From positions 1 to 64,000 of the forward strand of contig JARIAQ010000023.1 in the NCBI GenBank assembly GCA_029257775.1: DNA of 64,000 bases, written 5' to 3'. The stretch's first letter is position 1; the number at the start of each line of letters is the position of its first letter. Source of the DNA: Blautia sp. Lineage in GTDB: Bacteria; Bacillota; Clostridia; Lachnospirales; Lachnospiraceae. A program made the position numbers and the translations under genes. The notes under the pieces are model-generated. The model worked only from the letters and a program-made list of their open reading frames with translations, did no database searches and had not been told where the DNA came from. Shown here piece by piece: positions 25,784-35,104 of the stretch.

Positions 25784-26899
25784 TTATTCTTCTGCTATTT
25801 CTTCTGCAGTTTCTTCTACTTCTGTTTCCTCATATTCTTTTTCATAAAGATCCAGTTCACCGACTTCTCTTGCCTGTGTCTCACTCTTAATGTCAATTTT
25901 AAATCCAGTCAATCTTGCTGCTAATCTTGCATTCTGTCCCTCTTTACCAATTGCCAAAGAAAGCTGGAAATCTGGAACAATAACTGTTGCACTTTTTTCT
26001 TCTGGATCAGCGGTAACAGAAATTACTTTTGCAGGGCTTAATGCATTTTCAATTAAAAGGGCTGGATTTTCACTCCAACTGATAATATCAATTTTTTCTC
26101 CTCTTAATTCTTCCACAACAGAGTTTACTCTTGCACCGTTAATTCCAACACAGGCTCCTACTGGATCTACATCTGGATCATTGCTCCAAACTGCAATCTT
26201 GGTACGTGAACCAGCTTCTCTTGCAATACTCTTTACTTCCACTGTTCCATCTTTAATTTCAGTAACTTCTGCCTCAAAAAGACGTTTTACTAATTCCGGA
26301 TGTGTTCTAGAAACCATAATCTTTGGTCCCTTTGGTGCATCTTTTACTTCCAAAATATACACTTTAATTCTTTCTGTTGGCTTAAATACTTCTGTCTTTA
26401 CTTGTTCATTTTCTGTTAAAATTGCATCTGCTTTTCCTAAATTAATACTGTAATTTCTTCCCAAACTACGTTGTACAATACCAGTTACTACATCCTTCTC
26501 TTTTCCGTAATACTGATCAAAAATTACTTTTCTCTCTTCTTCACGGATTTTCTGCAAAATAACATTTTTGGCATTTTGTGTTGCAATACGTCCAAATTCT
26601 TTAGACTTAATTTCAACATTTACAATATCTCCCAGACTATACTGAGAATTCATCATTTTTGCATCTGCCAAGCTAATCTCTGTAACTGGATCATAAACTT
26701 CCTCTACTACAGTTTTTTCTGCAAGTACACCAAAATCACACGTTTCCGGATTAATATTAACTTTGATATTATCCGCTTTACCAAAGTGATTTTTACATGC
26801 CTGAATTAAAGATTGCTCAATAGCTTCTAACAAAGTATCTTTACTGATTGATTTCTCTTTTTCCAGAATGTTGAGTGCCTCCAATAATTCTGTGTTCAT
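25784..26899 (-). CDS. nusA: Transcription termination/antitermination protein NusA
   Basis: NusA binds RNA polymerase and nascent RNA to modulate pausing, termination and antitermination. The 371-residue product has the N-terminal polymerase-binding domain (about 1-125), an S1 domain (about 135-200) and two KH domains (about 230-345, with GACVGINGARVNSVVEELRGEKID and IGKEGQNARLAARLTG), followed by an acidic tail. This is the short Firmicute form without acidic repeats of the E. coli type. It starts after AGGAGG. Confidence 0.96.
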   Translation of the reverse strand: MNTELLEALNILEKEKSISKDTLLEAIEQSLIQACKNHFGKADNIKVNINPETCDFGVLAEKTVVEEVYDPVTEISLADAKMMNSQYSLGDIVNVEIKSKEFGRIATQNAKNVILQKIREEERKVIFDQYYGKEKDVVTGIVQRSLGRNYSINLGKADAILTENEQVKTEVFKPTERIKVYILEVKDAPKGPKIMVSRTHPELVKRLFEAEVTEIKDGTVEVKSIAREAGSRTKIAVWSNDPDVDPVGACVGINGARVNSVVEELRGEKIDIISWSENPALLIENALSPAKVISVTADPEEKSATVIVPDFQLSLAIGKEGQNARLAARLTGFKIDIKSETQAREVGELDLYEKEYEETEVEETAEEIAEE

Positions 26900-26919
26900 T
26901 TTTTACTTTCCTCCTAAAA

Positions 26920-27384
26920 TTAAAAATCAAATGCAAGACGAATAAGGGCAATATCTGATTTCTGAAAAGTCATTTCTGTTCCCTCACAATCAATCGTCAC
27001 ACTACTTTCATCATATTCTTTCAAAATACCATAAAATTCTTTTTCTTTATTGATTGCACGATAAGTTCTGATTTCCAGTTCCTTACCCATACTTCTTTTA
27101 TAATCCTTTTCTTTTTTCAAAGGCCTTCCCAAACCTGGCGAGCTTACTTCCATAATATAGGCTTCTTCAATAAAATCTTCTTCATCCAGTCTTTGAGAAA
27201 ATGCTCTGCTTACAACTTCACAATCGTCTACTGTAATACCTTCAGGTTTATCAATATAAGCTCTCAGATAAAAATTGCTACCTTCTTTTACATATTCCAC
27301 ATCTACCAGTTCAAAATTATTCTCCGCTATAATAGGTTCCAATAAGGCTTCTGCTTTTTGTTCATAAATTTCTTTTTTACTCAT
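26920..27384 (-). CDS. rimP: Ribosome maturation factor RimP
   Basis: RimP is needed for 30S maturation. The 154-residue product has the N-terminal RimP domain (VDVEYVKEGSNFYLRAYIDKPEGITVDDCEVVSR) and the C-terminal Sm-like domain (EVSSPGLGRPLKKEKDY). It is the first gene of the rimP-nusA-ylxR-ylxQ-infB-rbfA-nrnA-truB-ribF run. A 29-base palindrome lies 40 bases upstream. Confidence 0.95.
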   Translation of the reverse strand: MSKKEIYEQKAEALLEPIIAENNFELVDVEYVKEGSNFYLRAYIDKPEGITVDDCEVVSRAFSQRLDEEDFIEEAYIMEVSSPGLGRPLKKEKDYKRSMGKELEIRTYRAINKEKEFYGILKEYDESSVTIDCEGTEMTFQKSDIALIRLAFDF

Positions 27385-27423
27385 ATTCTCACCTTCTTTC
27401 TCTATTCATTCGGTATACAAACG

Positions 27424-27452
27424 ATAAGAGTGGACCACTGGTCCACTCTTAT
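27424..27452. repeat. 29-base perfect palindrome upstream of rimP
   Basis: Fourteen bases on each side of a central C (27438) are perfectly complementary: ATAAGAGTGGACCA and its reverse complement. It lies between the transglutaminase lipoprotein gene and rimP, both on the minus strand. No T tract follows on the minus strand (CGTTTG), so a simple terminator is not the whole explanation; it could be an imperfect terminator, an operator or an RNA stem in the rimP leader. Confidence 0.85.
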
Positions 27453-27517
27453 GCTTTGATAACTATCTAGTTCTTTATTAGGATAACACTATTCCTACAA
27501 ACTTGCAAGTTCTTTTT

Positions 27518-28684
27518 TCAATTCCACAAAATTACCAACAGATTATCCTTTCCGCCATAAGAAATTTGCCAGGAAACCTTTTGTCCTGGAGTAAAAGTAG
27601 TTATTGTTTGAATAACTTCCTGTATTCGATTACCTTCTACTATATCCTGCACAGCCTGCTCATATCCTTCTTTTTCCTGAAAACATAACTCCGTCTTTTC
27701 GCAATTTGTTTCAATATCTCTTTTTAACACTTCACTGATTTGATCTCTATCATAGAACTCATACCAACATCCATTTCTTCTATAATAATGATAACTTTCA
27801 TCAAAACAAGGAGGAATTGTAATATCTCCGTTTGCCTTATGGGTCTTTCCTAATATCTTATCACTACAGCATAAATAACTATAAGAAATCACACCTTTTT
27901 TATCTCCTTTTTCATTATATCCAGGAGATCCCCACGTCGTATCTACATAATAATAATTATCTTCAATTCGGACTAAATTCCATGCATGACTAGAATTAAA
28001 ATCATCCAAAATAGTTCCTGTTACCAGTGTACAAAAAATCCCCATTTTATTCAGTAAATACTGTGTGGCTTTTGCATATCCCATACACACAGTTCTCTTT
28101 TCTAAAAATACACTCTGTATCGTTTGGTTATAAGAGCTACTCTCGTCATATTCTACTTCTTGGATCAATAGTTCATACACACTTTTTATTTTTTCGTATG
28201 TATCTGCAGAGGTATCTATCTGGTCAATCCATTCTTTCGCTTGTTGCTCAATTTGCTGTTTTACTTCTGCTATCTTCTCCTTTTCTATAGTATATACAGG
28301 CATCATCTGTATAACCTTTTTCGTATTTTCAGCTGAATTTTCTATTGTGGTATATTGAAATTCACCCTCAAGCCAAAAATATTCCGGATGATCAATCATA
28401 ACCATGTTAAAGATTGGTACTAACCTATCTTCTAAAATCGGTGTTATTTTAATTTCTGGTTCTTGCTCTTCCAAACCCGCTACAATCTGTCTATAAACTT
28501 GTTGTTCTTCTTTCAATAAACTTTGATATCCATAATAAAATACTTCTTCTGAAGTTTCTATCTGTTTTTCTGGAAGTTCTTTCTCTACAAATCTTTTACT
28601 GCCAGATTCCGAAAAACATCCTGATAAAACCACAAGAAAAAAAGCCATTAGAAAAAAAGTTAGCAATTTTTCTTTTTTCTTCAA
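27518..28684 (-). CDS. Transglutaminase-domain lipoprotein
   Basis: A 388-residue lipoprotein: the lipobox LSGC puts the lipidated Cys at residue 23. A transglutaminase-like core follows, with the triad Cys200 (RTVCMGYA), His233 (SSHAWN) and Asp248 (VDTTWG), as in microbial cysteine proteases/peptidases of this fold. It is anchored outside the membrane and may act on cell-wall peptides or proteins; the reaction is unknown. The start codon is TTG after AGAGGTG. It is 21 bases behind the topoisomerase A gene and likely co-transcribed. Confidence 0.85.
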   Translation of the reverse strand: MKKKEKLLTFFLMAFFLVVLSGCFSESGSKRFVEKELPEKQIETSEEVFYYGYQSLLKEEQQVYRQIVAGLEEQEPEIKITPILEDRLVPIFNMVMIDHPEYFWLEGEFQYTTIENSAENTKKVIQMMPVYTIEKEKIAEVKQQIEQQAKEWIDQIDTSADTYEKIKSVYELLIQEVEYDESSSYNQTIQSVFLEKRTVCMGYAKATQYLLNKMGIFCTLVTGTILDDFNSSHAWNLVRIEDNYYYVDTTWGSPGYNEKGDKKGVISYSYLCCSDKILGKTHKANGDITIPPCFDESYHYYRRNGCWYEFYDRDQISEVLKRDIETNCEKTELCFQEKEGYEQAVQDIVEGNRIQEVIQTITTFTPGQKVSWQISYGGKDNLLVILWN

Positions 28685-28705
28685 CCAGACACCTCTTTTC
28701 TTGAT

Positions 28706-30952
28706 TTACACCCTCGTCTTTGTTCCCTTCGTATCTCGTTTTCCTAGTTTCAATTTATTTAATATCAACGTTTTCTCTTTATAAGAAATCGAATATTCTG
28801 TACGATTTTCCAACATATACGCATGCTCTATCCAATCGCTCTCATTCATTTTTATTCCCCTTACCCCAAGAGCCGCCTTTTTCTTACATGGGATTTCTGA
28901 TTTCAAAAATTTTAAGAAAAATCCTTCCTTGGTCTGTAACACTAAATACTCCATAAGCTCTGCTGTCTGAACTAAAACAATATGATCTTCTTCTATTAAT
29001 TTAGTAGAAGAAATTGTTCTTTTCGCCACATCAAACTCTTTACCTTCTACCAATTTCACCATACCTTTTGCAGTAACAAAACATAATGTCGTATTGATTA
29101 TTTCATCCATACTCCCAGCAAAAACAATCTGCTCTACTGCACTGTCATAATTACTGACATTATCTACTGGTATGCCTTTATCTCTAAATTTTCCAAAAGG
29201 AAGTTCCTGTACTTTAATGGTGTGCATCCTTCCAATATCTGTAAACAGACATATTTTTCCTGTATTCATACAGTTAAATACATATTTGTTTTCTGCATCT
29301 GCTGTTTCTTTATTTCTTTCATATGTAGATTTATCTATCGTTCTTGCATAGCCGAACCGATCCATTAAAAAAACAACTTCCATTTCATCAATTTTCTTTT
29401 CTTCATAAACTGCTTCCGCTGCATTCTCTACCGCTGTACGACGCACTCTACTATACTCTTTTTTTACTTTTTGCAACTCTTTTATAATAACTTTGGACAT
29501 AGAAGAATAGTTATTCAAAATATCTTCATACAAAACAATTTTCCTCATAGTCTCTTCATGTTCTGCCATAAGTGTTTCAACTTCTAAGCCTATTAACTTA
29601 TAAAGACGCATATCCAAGATTGCTGCTGCTTGTCGCTCTGTAAAGTGAAGTTTTTTAGCTTGTCGCTCACTTGTTTTTGTCTTAAATCGAATGCCTTCTA
29701 CCTCACCGTGAATAAGGCATTTTTTTACCTGCTCTTTATTTTTGCTTCCTCTTAAAATTTCAATAATTAAATCAATCACATCACAAGCCTTGATAAGACC
29801 TTCCTGGACTTCTTGATTTTCCCGCTCTTTTGCCAATAAACTAGTATATTTTCTTGTAGCAATATCAAATTGAAAATCCACATGATGTTCGATAATTTGC
29901 TTTAGACTTAATGTCTCTGGCTTGCCATCGGCTACAGCCAGCATATTCACACCAAAAGTATCTTCCAAACGAGTTTTTTTATAGAGCATATTTTTCAGGT
30001 TCTCTACATCCGCACCCTTTTTCAATTCAAGGACAATACGGATTCCCTCTTTCGAAGACTGATTGGCAATATCTACAATATCTGTTGTCTTTTTAGTTTC
30101 ACTTAAAGTTGCCACATCATTTAAAAACTTTCCAATATTGGCACCTATCATCGTATATGGAATTTCAGTAATTACTAATAATGATTTTCCGTTTTTCCCT
30201 TTTTCTACTTCTACTTTTCCTCGAATCTTAATCTTTCCTGTTCCTGTTTCATAAATAGAAAGTAAATCATCTTTATTTACAACGATACCACCTGTGGGGA
30301 AATCAGGACCTTTAATATATTCCATCAATTCCCTAACCGTAATATCGTTATTTCTCATATAGGCAATAACCCCATCAATCACCTCTCCCAAATTATGAGG
30401 TGGCATACTAGTTGCCATACCTACAGCAATTCCATCTGCACCATTTACAAGAAGATTAGGGATTTTTACTGGTAAAACCTCTGGCTCTTTTTCGGTCTCA
30501 TCAAAATTAGGCACAAAATCCACCACATGTTTATCCATATCACTCAAATAAACTTCTTGGGTGATTTTCTGAAGACGAGCTTCTGTATATCGCATAGCAG
30601 CAGCTCCATCACCTTCAATAGAACCAAAATTTCCATGTCCATCTACAAGTGGTAACCCTTTTTTAAAATCCTGTGCCATTACTACCAGCGCCTCATATAT
30701 AGAACTGTCACCATGAGGATGGTATTTACCCATAGTATCTCCTACAATACGAGCACATTTTCGATAGGGCTTATCATATCGTATTCCCAATTCATACATA
30801 TCATACAGGGTTCTTCTCTGTACTGGTTTCAATCCATCTCGTACATCAGGAAGTGCTCTGGCGACAATAACACTCATAGCATAATCTATATACGACTTTT
30901 GCATAATTTCCGAATATTCGGTTCTGATAATATTTTCCTGTATATCAGCCAT
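28706..30952 (-). CDS. Type II DNA topoisomerase subunit A (ParC/GyrA family)
   Basis: The cleavage-religation subunit. The 748-residue product has the catalytic Tyr122 (RYTEARL), the quinolone-pocket segment [12 protein letters not shown] (Ser83, Glu87 in GyrA numbering) and a C-terminal beta-propeller region (about 500-735). The GyrA box QRRGGKG is not recognisable (a degenerate [11 protein letters not shown] lies in its place), and DSSIYEA is closer to ParC, so it is more likely a topoisomerase IV-type than a gyrase. It begins ten bases after the B subunit. Separate gyrA and gyrB would be expected elsewhere. Confidence 0.85.
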   Translation of the reverse strand: MADIQENIIRTEYSEIMQKSYIDYAMSVIVARALPDVRDGLKPVQRRTLYDMYELGIRYDKPYRKCARIVGDTMGKYHPHGDSSIYEALVVMAQDFKKGLPLVDGHGNFGSIEGDGAAAMRYTEARLQKITQEVYLSDMDKHVVDFVPNFDETEKEPEVLPVKIPNLLVNGADGIAVGMATSMPPHNLGEVIDGVIAYMRNNDITVRELMEYIKGPDFPTGGIVVNKDDLLSIYETGTGKIKIRGKVEVEKGKNGKSLLVITEIPYTMIGANIGKFLNDVATLSETKKTTDIVDIANQSSKEGIRIVLELKKGADVENLKNMLYKKTRLEDTFGVNMLAVADGKPETLSLKQIIEHHVDFQFDIATRKYTSLLAKERENQEVQEGLIKACDVIDLIIEILRGSKNKEQVKKCLIHGEVEGIRFKTKTSERQAKKLHFTERQAAAILDMRLYKLIGLEVETLMAEHEETMRKIVLYEDILNNYSSMSKVIIKELQKVKKEYSRVRRTAVENAAEAVYEEKKIDEMEVVFLMDRFGYARTIDKSTYERNKETADAENKYVFNCMNTGKICLFTDIGRMHTIKVQELPFGKFRDKGIPVDNVSNYDSAVEQIVFAGSMDEIINTTLCFVTAKGMVKLVEGKEFDVAKRTISSTKLIEEDHIVLVQTAELMEYLVLQTKEGFFLKFLKSEIPCKKKAALGVRGIKMNESDWIEHAYMLENRTEYSISYKEKTLILNKLKLGKRDTKGTKTRV

Positions 30953-30962
30953 TTCTAACCTC

Positions 30963-32885
30963 CTATATATCTAATTGAGCATCTTGTGCATGTTCATAAA
31001 TAAACGCTTTTCTTGGTGGCACCTCAGTACCCATAAGAATTTCTGTCACTTCTGATGCCATTCTTGCATCTTCAATTTCCACCAATCGTAACATCCTGGT
31101 TTCAGGATTTAACGTAGTTTCCCAAAGCTGCTGCGCATCCATCTCTCCCAAACCTTTATATCTTTGCAAAGTAAAGGAACCTTTGTGACTTTTTCTATAT
31201 TTTTCCAGAGCCTTATCATCATAAAGATACTCTTCTTCTCCCCTTGCAGGTATTGCTTTATATAAAGGAGGCATAGCAATATATACATGTCCTTCATAAA
31301 TTAATTCTGGCATAAAACGATAGAATAAAGTAAGAAGTAAAGTAGAGATATGCGCTCCATCTACATCGGCATCTGCCATAATAATAATCTTATTATAACG
31401 AAGCTTGGTAATATCAAAATCATTTCCATAACCTTCTGAAAATCCACAGCCAAATGCATTAATCATAGTTTTAATTTCTGCATTAGCAAGAACTTTATCA
31501 ATGGTAGCTTTCTCCACATTTAAAATTTTTCCCCTTATAGGAAGAATTGCCTGAAAGCTTCGATCTCTGGCGCTTTTGGCACTTCCTCCTGCAGAATCTC
31601 CCTCTACAATAAAAATCTCACATAAAGCAGGATCCTTTTTTTCACAGTTTGATAATTTTCCATTTGAATCAAAAGAATATTTGGGTTTTGTCAATAAATT
31701 GGTTTTTGCTTTTTCCTCTGTCTTTCGTATTTTTGCTGATTTTTCTGCACAGGCAAGAATACTTTTTAAAACATCTAAATTTCTATCAAAATATAATACA
31801 ATTTCTTCACCGGTAACTTTCCCCGTTGCTTTTGATGCATCCTGATTATCTAGTTTTGTTTTAGTTTGACCTTCAAATCTAGGTGCTGGATGCTTAATAG
31901 ACACTACAGCTGTCATACCGTTCCGCACATCTGCCCCTGTAAAATTAGCATCTTTTTCTTTTAAGATACCAAGTTCTCTGGCATAAACATTCATAACTGA
32001 TGTGAAGGTAGTCTTAAACCCTGTAAGATGTGTTCCACCTTCTGAATTGTATATATTATTACAGAATCCCAGTACGTTTTCTCGAAACTCATTTACATAC
32101 TGAAAGGCCACCTCTACTGTAATCCCATCACTTTCCCCTTTAAAATAAACAGGTTCATGAATACATTCATTTTTTTTGTTCAAATCTTTAATAAAACCTA
32201 CAATTCCTTCTGGTTCATGAAACACAACTTCTTCTAATTCTGTACCTCTGTTGTCCTGAAATACAATTGTTAATTCGGGATTCAAGTATGCTGTTTCATG
32301 TAAACGACTTTTTACTTCTGTAGAAGAAAATCTTGTCTTTTCAAAAATTTCATCATCTGGCAAAAAATTAATACAAGTTCCTGTAGTTCTCGTCCTCCCC
32401 AACTTCGGTAAAAGTCCGTTTTCCAAAGAAATCGTTGGAATACCTCTTTCATAATGATCGTGGTGCACATAACCTCCTGTACTAATTTTAATATCCAAAG
32501 AAGCGGATAAAGCATTCACAACAGAAGAGCCTACACCATGAAGCCCTCCACTTGTTTTGTATACAGAATCATCAAACTTTCCCCCTGCATGCAAAGTTGT
32601 AAAAACAAGACGCTCTGCAGACATTCCCTTTTCATGCATTCCTACCGGTATTCCTCTTCCATCGTCCTCAATGGTTGCAGATCCATCCTTTTCTAACGTA
32701 ACTCTAATATTCTTACAGTATCCTGCTAAATGCTCATCTACAGCATTGTCCACAATTTCATATATAAGATGATTAAGCCCTTTCCTTGAAACACTTCCTA
32801 TATACATACCAGGACGCTTACGAACTGCCTCTAAACCTTCCAGTACCATAATACTACTGGCATCATACGTATTTTTCTTTGCCAT
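30963..32885 (-). CDS. Type II DNA topoisomerase subunit B (ParE/GyrB family)
   Basis: The ATPase subunit. The 640-residue product has the GHKL ATPase domain (EIVDNAVDEHLAG, IEDDGRGIPVG, SGGLHGVGSSVVNAL) and the TOPRIM domain (VEGDSAGGSAKSARDR, MADADVDGAHI) plus the C-terminal RYKGLGEMDAQQLWETT. Length is that of ParE or the short GyrB form. It forms an operon with the A subunit, after a PAP2 gene. Confidence 0.88.
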   Translation of the reverse strand: MAKKNTYDASSIMVLEGLEAVRKRPGMYIGSVSRKGLNHLIYEIVDNAVDEHLAGYCKNIRVTLEKDGSATIEDDGRGIPVGMHEKGMSAERLVFTTLHAGGKFDDSVYKTSGGLHGVGSSVVNALSASLDIKISTGGYVHHDHYERGIPTISLENGLLPKLGRTRTTGTCINFLPDDEIFEKTRFSSTEVKSRLHETAYLNPELTIVFQDNRGTELEEVVFHEPEGIVGFIKDLNKKNECIHEPVYFKGESDGITVEVAFQYVNEFRENVLGFCNNIYNSEGGTHLTGFKTTFTSVMNVYARELGILKEKDANFTGADVRNGMTAVVSIKHPAPRFEGQTKTKLDNQDASKATGKVTGEEIVLYFDRNLDVLKSILACAEKSAKIRKTEEKAKTNLLTKPKYSFDSNGKLSNCEKKDPALCEIFIVEGDSAGGSAKSARDRSFQAILPIRGKILNVEKATIDKVLANAEIKTMINAFGCGFSEGYGNDFDITKLRYNKIIIMADADVDGAHISTLLLTLFYRFMPELIYEGHVYIAMPPLYKAIPARGEEEYLYDDKALEKYRKSHKGSFTLQRYKGLGEMDAQQLWETTLNPETRMLRLVEIEDARMASEVTEILMGTEVPPRKAFIYEHAQDAQLDI

Positions 32886-32919
32886 TTCTATAAACCTCTC
32901 TTAAATAAACTCGCTTATA

Positions 32920-33465
32920 TTATTTTCCATCCGAATAAAATTCCCCAAACTTAGTGTTTTTCATGCGATTCATTAAATTCACACTGACAACACCGCACAA
33001 AAGTCCTAATATAACACCAGCTAAAACATCTGTTGGGAAATGAACATAAAAATATAATCTAGAAATCCCCATAAGCAGAGCCAATATACACGCTCCTACT
33101 CCAAACTTCTTCTCTGTAAATAGCAATGCTCCTGCCGAAGCAAAAGATGCCATCGTATGTCCAGAAGGAAAAGAATAATCTCTAGGTACACGAACCAACA
33201 GTTCAATATCCTCTCGAATCCAACATGGTCTTGGCCTAGCTACCAGTGGTTTTAAAATAATATTCGCCAATATTAAATCTAAAATCAATGCCAACAGAAC
33301 CGCCACTCCGCATTTTCGATATTTCTTTGTGCATAATAAGACAATCCCTAATACAATCCAAAACCAACCAGCTTCACCCAGCATAGTAACAAAGGCCATA
33401 ACTTTTGTAAGTATAGGACTTTGAATATCTTGTAGCGCATCTAAAATTTTAAATTCCCACTCCAT
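32920..33465 (-). CDS. PAP2-family membrane phosphatase
   Basis: A 181-residue membrane protein of the PAP2 superfamily with the three signature motifs: KPLVARPRP (I), PSGHT (II) and SRLYFYVHFPTD (III, SRX5HX3D). Four to five hydrophobic segments are visible. It may dephosphorylate undecaprenyl pyrophosphate or another lipid phosphate. It begins the PAP2-topoisomerase-transglutaminase operon and is read from a promoter carrying a LexA-like box. Confidence 0.88.
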   Translation of the reverse strand: MEWEFKILDALQDIQSPILTKVMAFVTMLGEAGWFWIVLGIVLLCTKKYRKCGVAVLLALILDLILANIILKPLVARPRPCWIREDIELLVRVPRDYSFPSGHTMASFASAGALLFTEKKFGVGACILALLMGISRLYFYVHFPTDVLAGVILGLLCGVVSVNLMNRMKNTKFGEFYSDGK

Positions 33466-33557
33466 ATATTTTTCCTTTCTTGTATTCTTTTAACGCAAAG
33501 TCTTATGTATCATATCTCATTTCAAAGATATTTTCAAATTAAATTTTCTTTCTCTAT

Positions 33558-33586
33558 ATTTTATCGAACATAAGTTCTTATGTCAA
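33558..33586 (-). promoter_or_regulatory. Promoter of the PAP2-topoisomerase operon with LexA-like box
   Basis: On the minus strand -35 TTGACA (33581-33586) and -10 TAAAAT (33558-33563) are 17 bases apart. The spacer contains GAACATAAGTTC (33566-33577), the GAACNNNNGTTC core of Firmicute LexA/DinR operators. Binding there would block the promoter. Confidence 0.75.
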
Positions 33587-33621
33587 TAACCTTTCTTTTC
33601 TTTTATTTTTCAAAAAAAGTA

Positions 33622-33650
33622 TTGACATTTATATACTCGTAGTGTATTAT
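33622..33650 (+). promoter_or_regulatory. Promoter of tRNA-Glu
   Basis: -35 TTGACA (33622-33627) and -10 TATTAT (33645-33650), spacer 17 bases, ten bases ahead of the tRNA. Confidence 0.9.
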
Positions 33651-33660
33651 ATATGAGTAC

Positions 33661-33732
33661 GGTTCGTTGGTCAAGCGGTTAAGACGCCGCCCTCTCACGG
33701 CGGAAACACGGGTTCGATTCCCGTACGAACTG
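33661..33732 (+). tRNA. tRNA-Glu (anticodon CTC)
   Basis: A 72-base cloverleaf: acceptor GGTTCGT/ACGAACT with a G-T end pair, anticodon stem CCGCC/GGCGG closing CTCTCAC, T-arm CGGG-TTCGATTC-CCG, discriminator G. CCA is not encoded. Confidence 0.95.
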
Positions 33733-33736
33733 CTTC

Positions 33737-33773
33737 AAAAAGGAAATACCAAAAGGTGTTTCCTTTTTCTTTT
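33737..33773 (+). terminator. Terminator of tRNA-Glu
   Basis: A 14-base stem (33737-33750 with 33755-33768) with an AAAA loop, continuing into TTTTTCTTTTT. Confidence 0.88.
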
Positions 33774-33815
33774 TCATTTCTTAATCATTGCTTAAGTGAC
33801 TTCCCTTCTAAATTA

Positions 33816-33824
33816 TGCTATAAT
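33816..33824 (+). promoter_or_regulatory. Extended -10 promoter of the PHP gene
   Basis: TGCTATAAT (33816-33824), a perfect TATAAT with the TGn extension; no good -35 is visible. Confidence 0.5.
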
Positions 33825-33865
33825 TTCAAATAACTCTATTATGCTCATTAAGAAAGGAACCCCTT

Positions 33866-34702
33866 ATGAAAAAGTATATTGATTTACATGTCCATTCTAC
33901 TATTTCCGATGGAACCCTTAGTCCTTCTGAATTAGTACATTATGCACAAGAAAAAAATTTGGCTGCTTTTGCTCTTACTGATCACGATACAACAGATGGT
34001 CTGGAAGAAGCTTTTACAACAGCTTTAGGAAGTAATTTAGAGATAATCCCCGGTATCGAACTATCTACTACATGGAATAACCTAGATATTCATATTGTAG
34101 GTTTGGATATTGACTGGAAAAATATATATTTTCAAAAAACACTTTCTGAATTTCAAGATTCAAGAACATTACGCAATGAAAAAATTATGACTCTGCTTCA
34201 AAAAGAAGGAATTTCTATTAATTCACAACTCATGAAGAAAGCTTTTCCTAACAGTGTCTGGACTCGCGCCCATTTTGCACGCTTTCTTTTTGAGCATAAA
34301 TATGTAGGTTCTATAAAGGAAGCTTTTGATCGATATTTAAGTAATCATGCCAAGTGCTATGTTCCAAGAGAAAAAGTCACACCTTTTCAAGCAATTCAGC
34401 TTATTCATGATGGCGGCGGTAAAGCAATTTTTGCTCATCCAATACTAACAAAACTATCAAAAGAACGCTTGGAAAGTCTGGTAAATGAATTGGCAAAAAA
34501 CGGTTTAGATGGCATAGAAACCTTGTATTCCTCTTATACTACAGCTGATGAACTGCTTATTAAGCAAATGGCAAAACGCCATGGACTAAAGCAATCTGGA
34601 GGTAGTGATTTTCACGGAAGCAATAAACCCCATATCGATTTAGGATGTGGAAAAGGAAATTTAAAAATCCCTTATGAAATTCTCGAACAATTAAGAGCAT
34701 AA
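33866..34702 (+). CDS. PHP-domain phosphoesterase (nucleoside-bisphosphatase / 5'-3' exoribonuclease-like)
   Basis: A 278-residue PHP-domain protein with metal-binding residues in order: LHVHSTISDGTL, ALTDHDTTDGL, PGIELSTTW, FAHPIL and GSDFHGSNKP. Such proteins in this subfamily (YciV/RNase AM-like) act on nucleoside 3',5'-bisphosphates or RNA 5' ends; the exact substrate here is not shown. Start after AAGAAAGGAA. It has its own extended -10 promoter behind tRNA-Glu. Confidence 0.85.
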   Translation: MKKYIDLHVHSTISDGTLSPSELVHYAQEKNLAAFALTDHDTTDGLEEAFTTALGSNLEIIPGIELSTTWNNLDIHIVGLDIDWKNIYFQKTLSEFQDSRTLRNEKIMTLLQKEGISINSQLMKKAFPNSVWTRAHFARFLFEHKYVGSIKEAFDRYLSNHAKCYVPREKVTPFQAIQLIHDGGGKAIFAHPILTKLSKERLESLVNELAKNGLDGIETLYSSYTTADELLIKQMAKRHGLKQSGGSDFHGSNKPHIDLGCGKGNLKIPYEILEQLRA

Positions 34703-34729
34703 TTTTCTATTCTTTCCAAAATTACAGCC

Positions 34730-34900
34730 TTATTCTCTATTCTTATACTCTATAATAGGCATATGACGTACCTTTTTATATATACACCATATTAACCAAA
34801 CAATACCTATAACAATTGCCATCTCAGGAATCCAAAATATAACTGCTAACAACAGAATCCCTACAATCACCTGTAAAAATACTTTTGGTTTCCTATCCAT
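34730..34900 (-). CDS. Small membrane protein of 56 residues
   Basis: A short frame with ATG directly after GAGGAGGGTAAAAT encodes a 56-residue protein: short basic start (MDRKPKVFL), one long hydrophobic stretch (about residues 9-40, with QVIVGILLLAVIFWIP and IVIGIVWLIWCI) and a basic C-terminus (YKKVRHMPII). The strong Shine-Dalgarno and the charge pattern argue that it is real. I do not recognise the family. It is preceded on its strand by a terminator (34947-34975), so it needs its own promoter. Confidence 0.6.
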   Translation of the reverse strand: MDRKPKVFLQVIVGILLLAVIFWIPEMAIVIGIVWLIWCIYKKVRHMPIIEYKNRE

Positions 34901-34946
34901 ATTTTACCCTCCTCTATCCTCTTCATTATACTGCATCTTGATCTAT

Positions 34947-34975
34947 AACAAAAGGCACCTGTTCACTCAGATGCC
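34947..34975 (-). terminator. Terminator upstream of the small membrane ORF
   Basis: On the minus strand GGCATCTG pairs with CAGGTGCC (one G-T) around AGTGAA, followed by TTTTGTT. It ends transcription coming from the direction of tRNA-Leu or from a decayed gene. Confidence 0.7.
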
Positions 34976-34991
34976 TCCTATTCTTTCTTAT

Positions 34992-35066
34992 TCATTTTTC
35001 AATGAAATCTTTTTTCATAAAGTAATAAACCAATTTTGCCATTCCAATAGCAATAAAGAATATTCC
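34992..35066 (-). pseudogene. Possible remnant of a small membrane protein gene
   Basis: A 24-codon frame running to TGA reads like the end of a small membrane protein (GIFFIAIGMAKLVYYF then MKKDFIEK), but a TAG lies directly before it and there is no start or ribosome binding site. Its hydrophobic-then-basic pattern and the terminator just after it (34947-34975) suggest the tail of a decayed gene. Chance is not excluded. Confidence 0.3.
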
Positions 35067-35104
35067 CTACCTATTCAACCTCTAGATAGAACTTTTTTAT
35101 AAAG

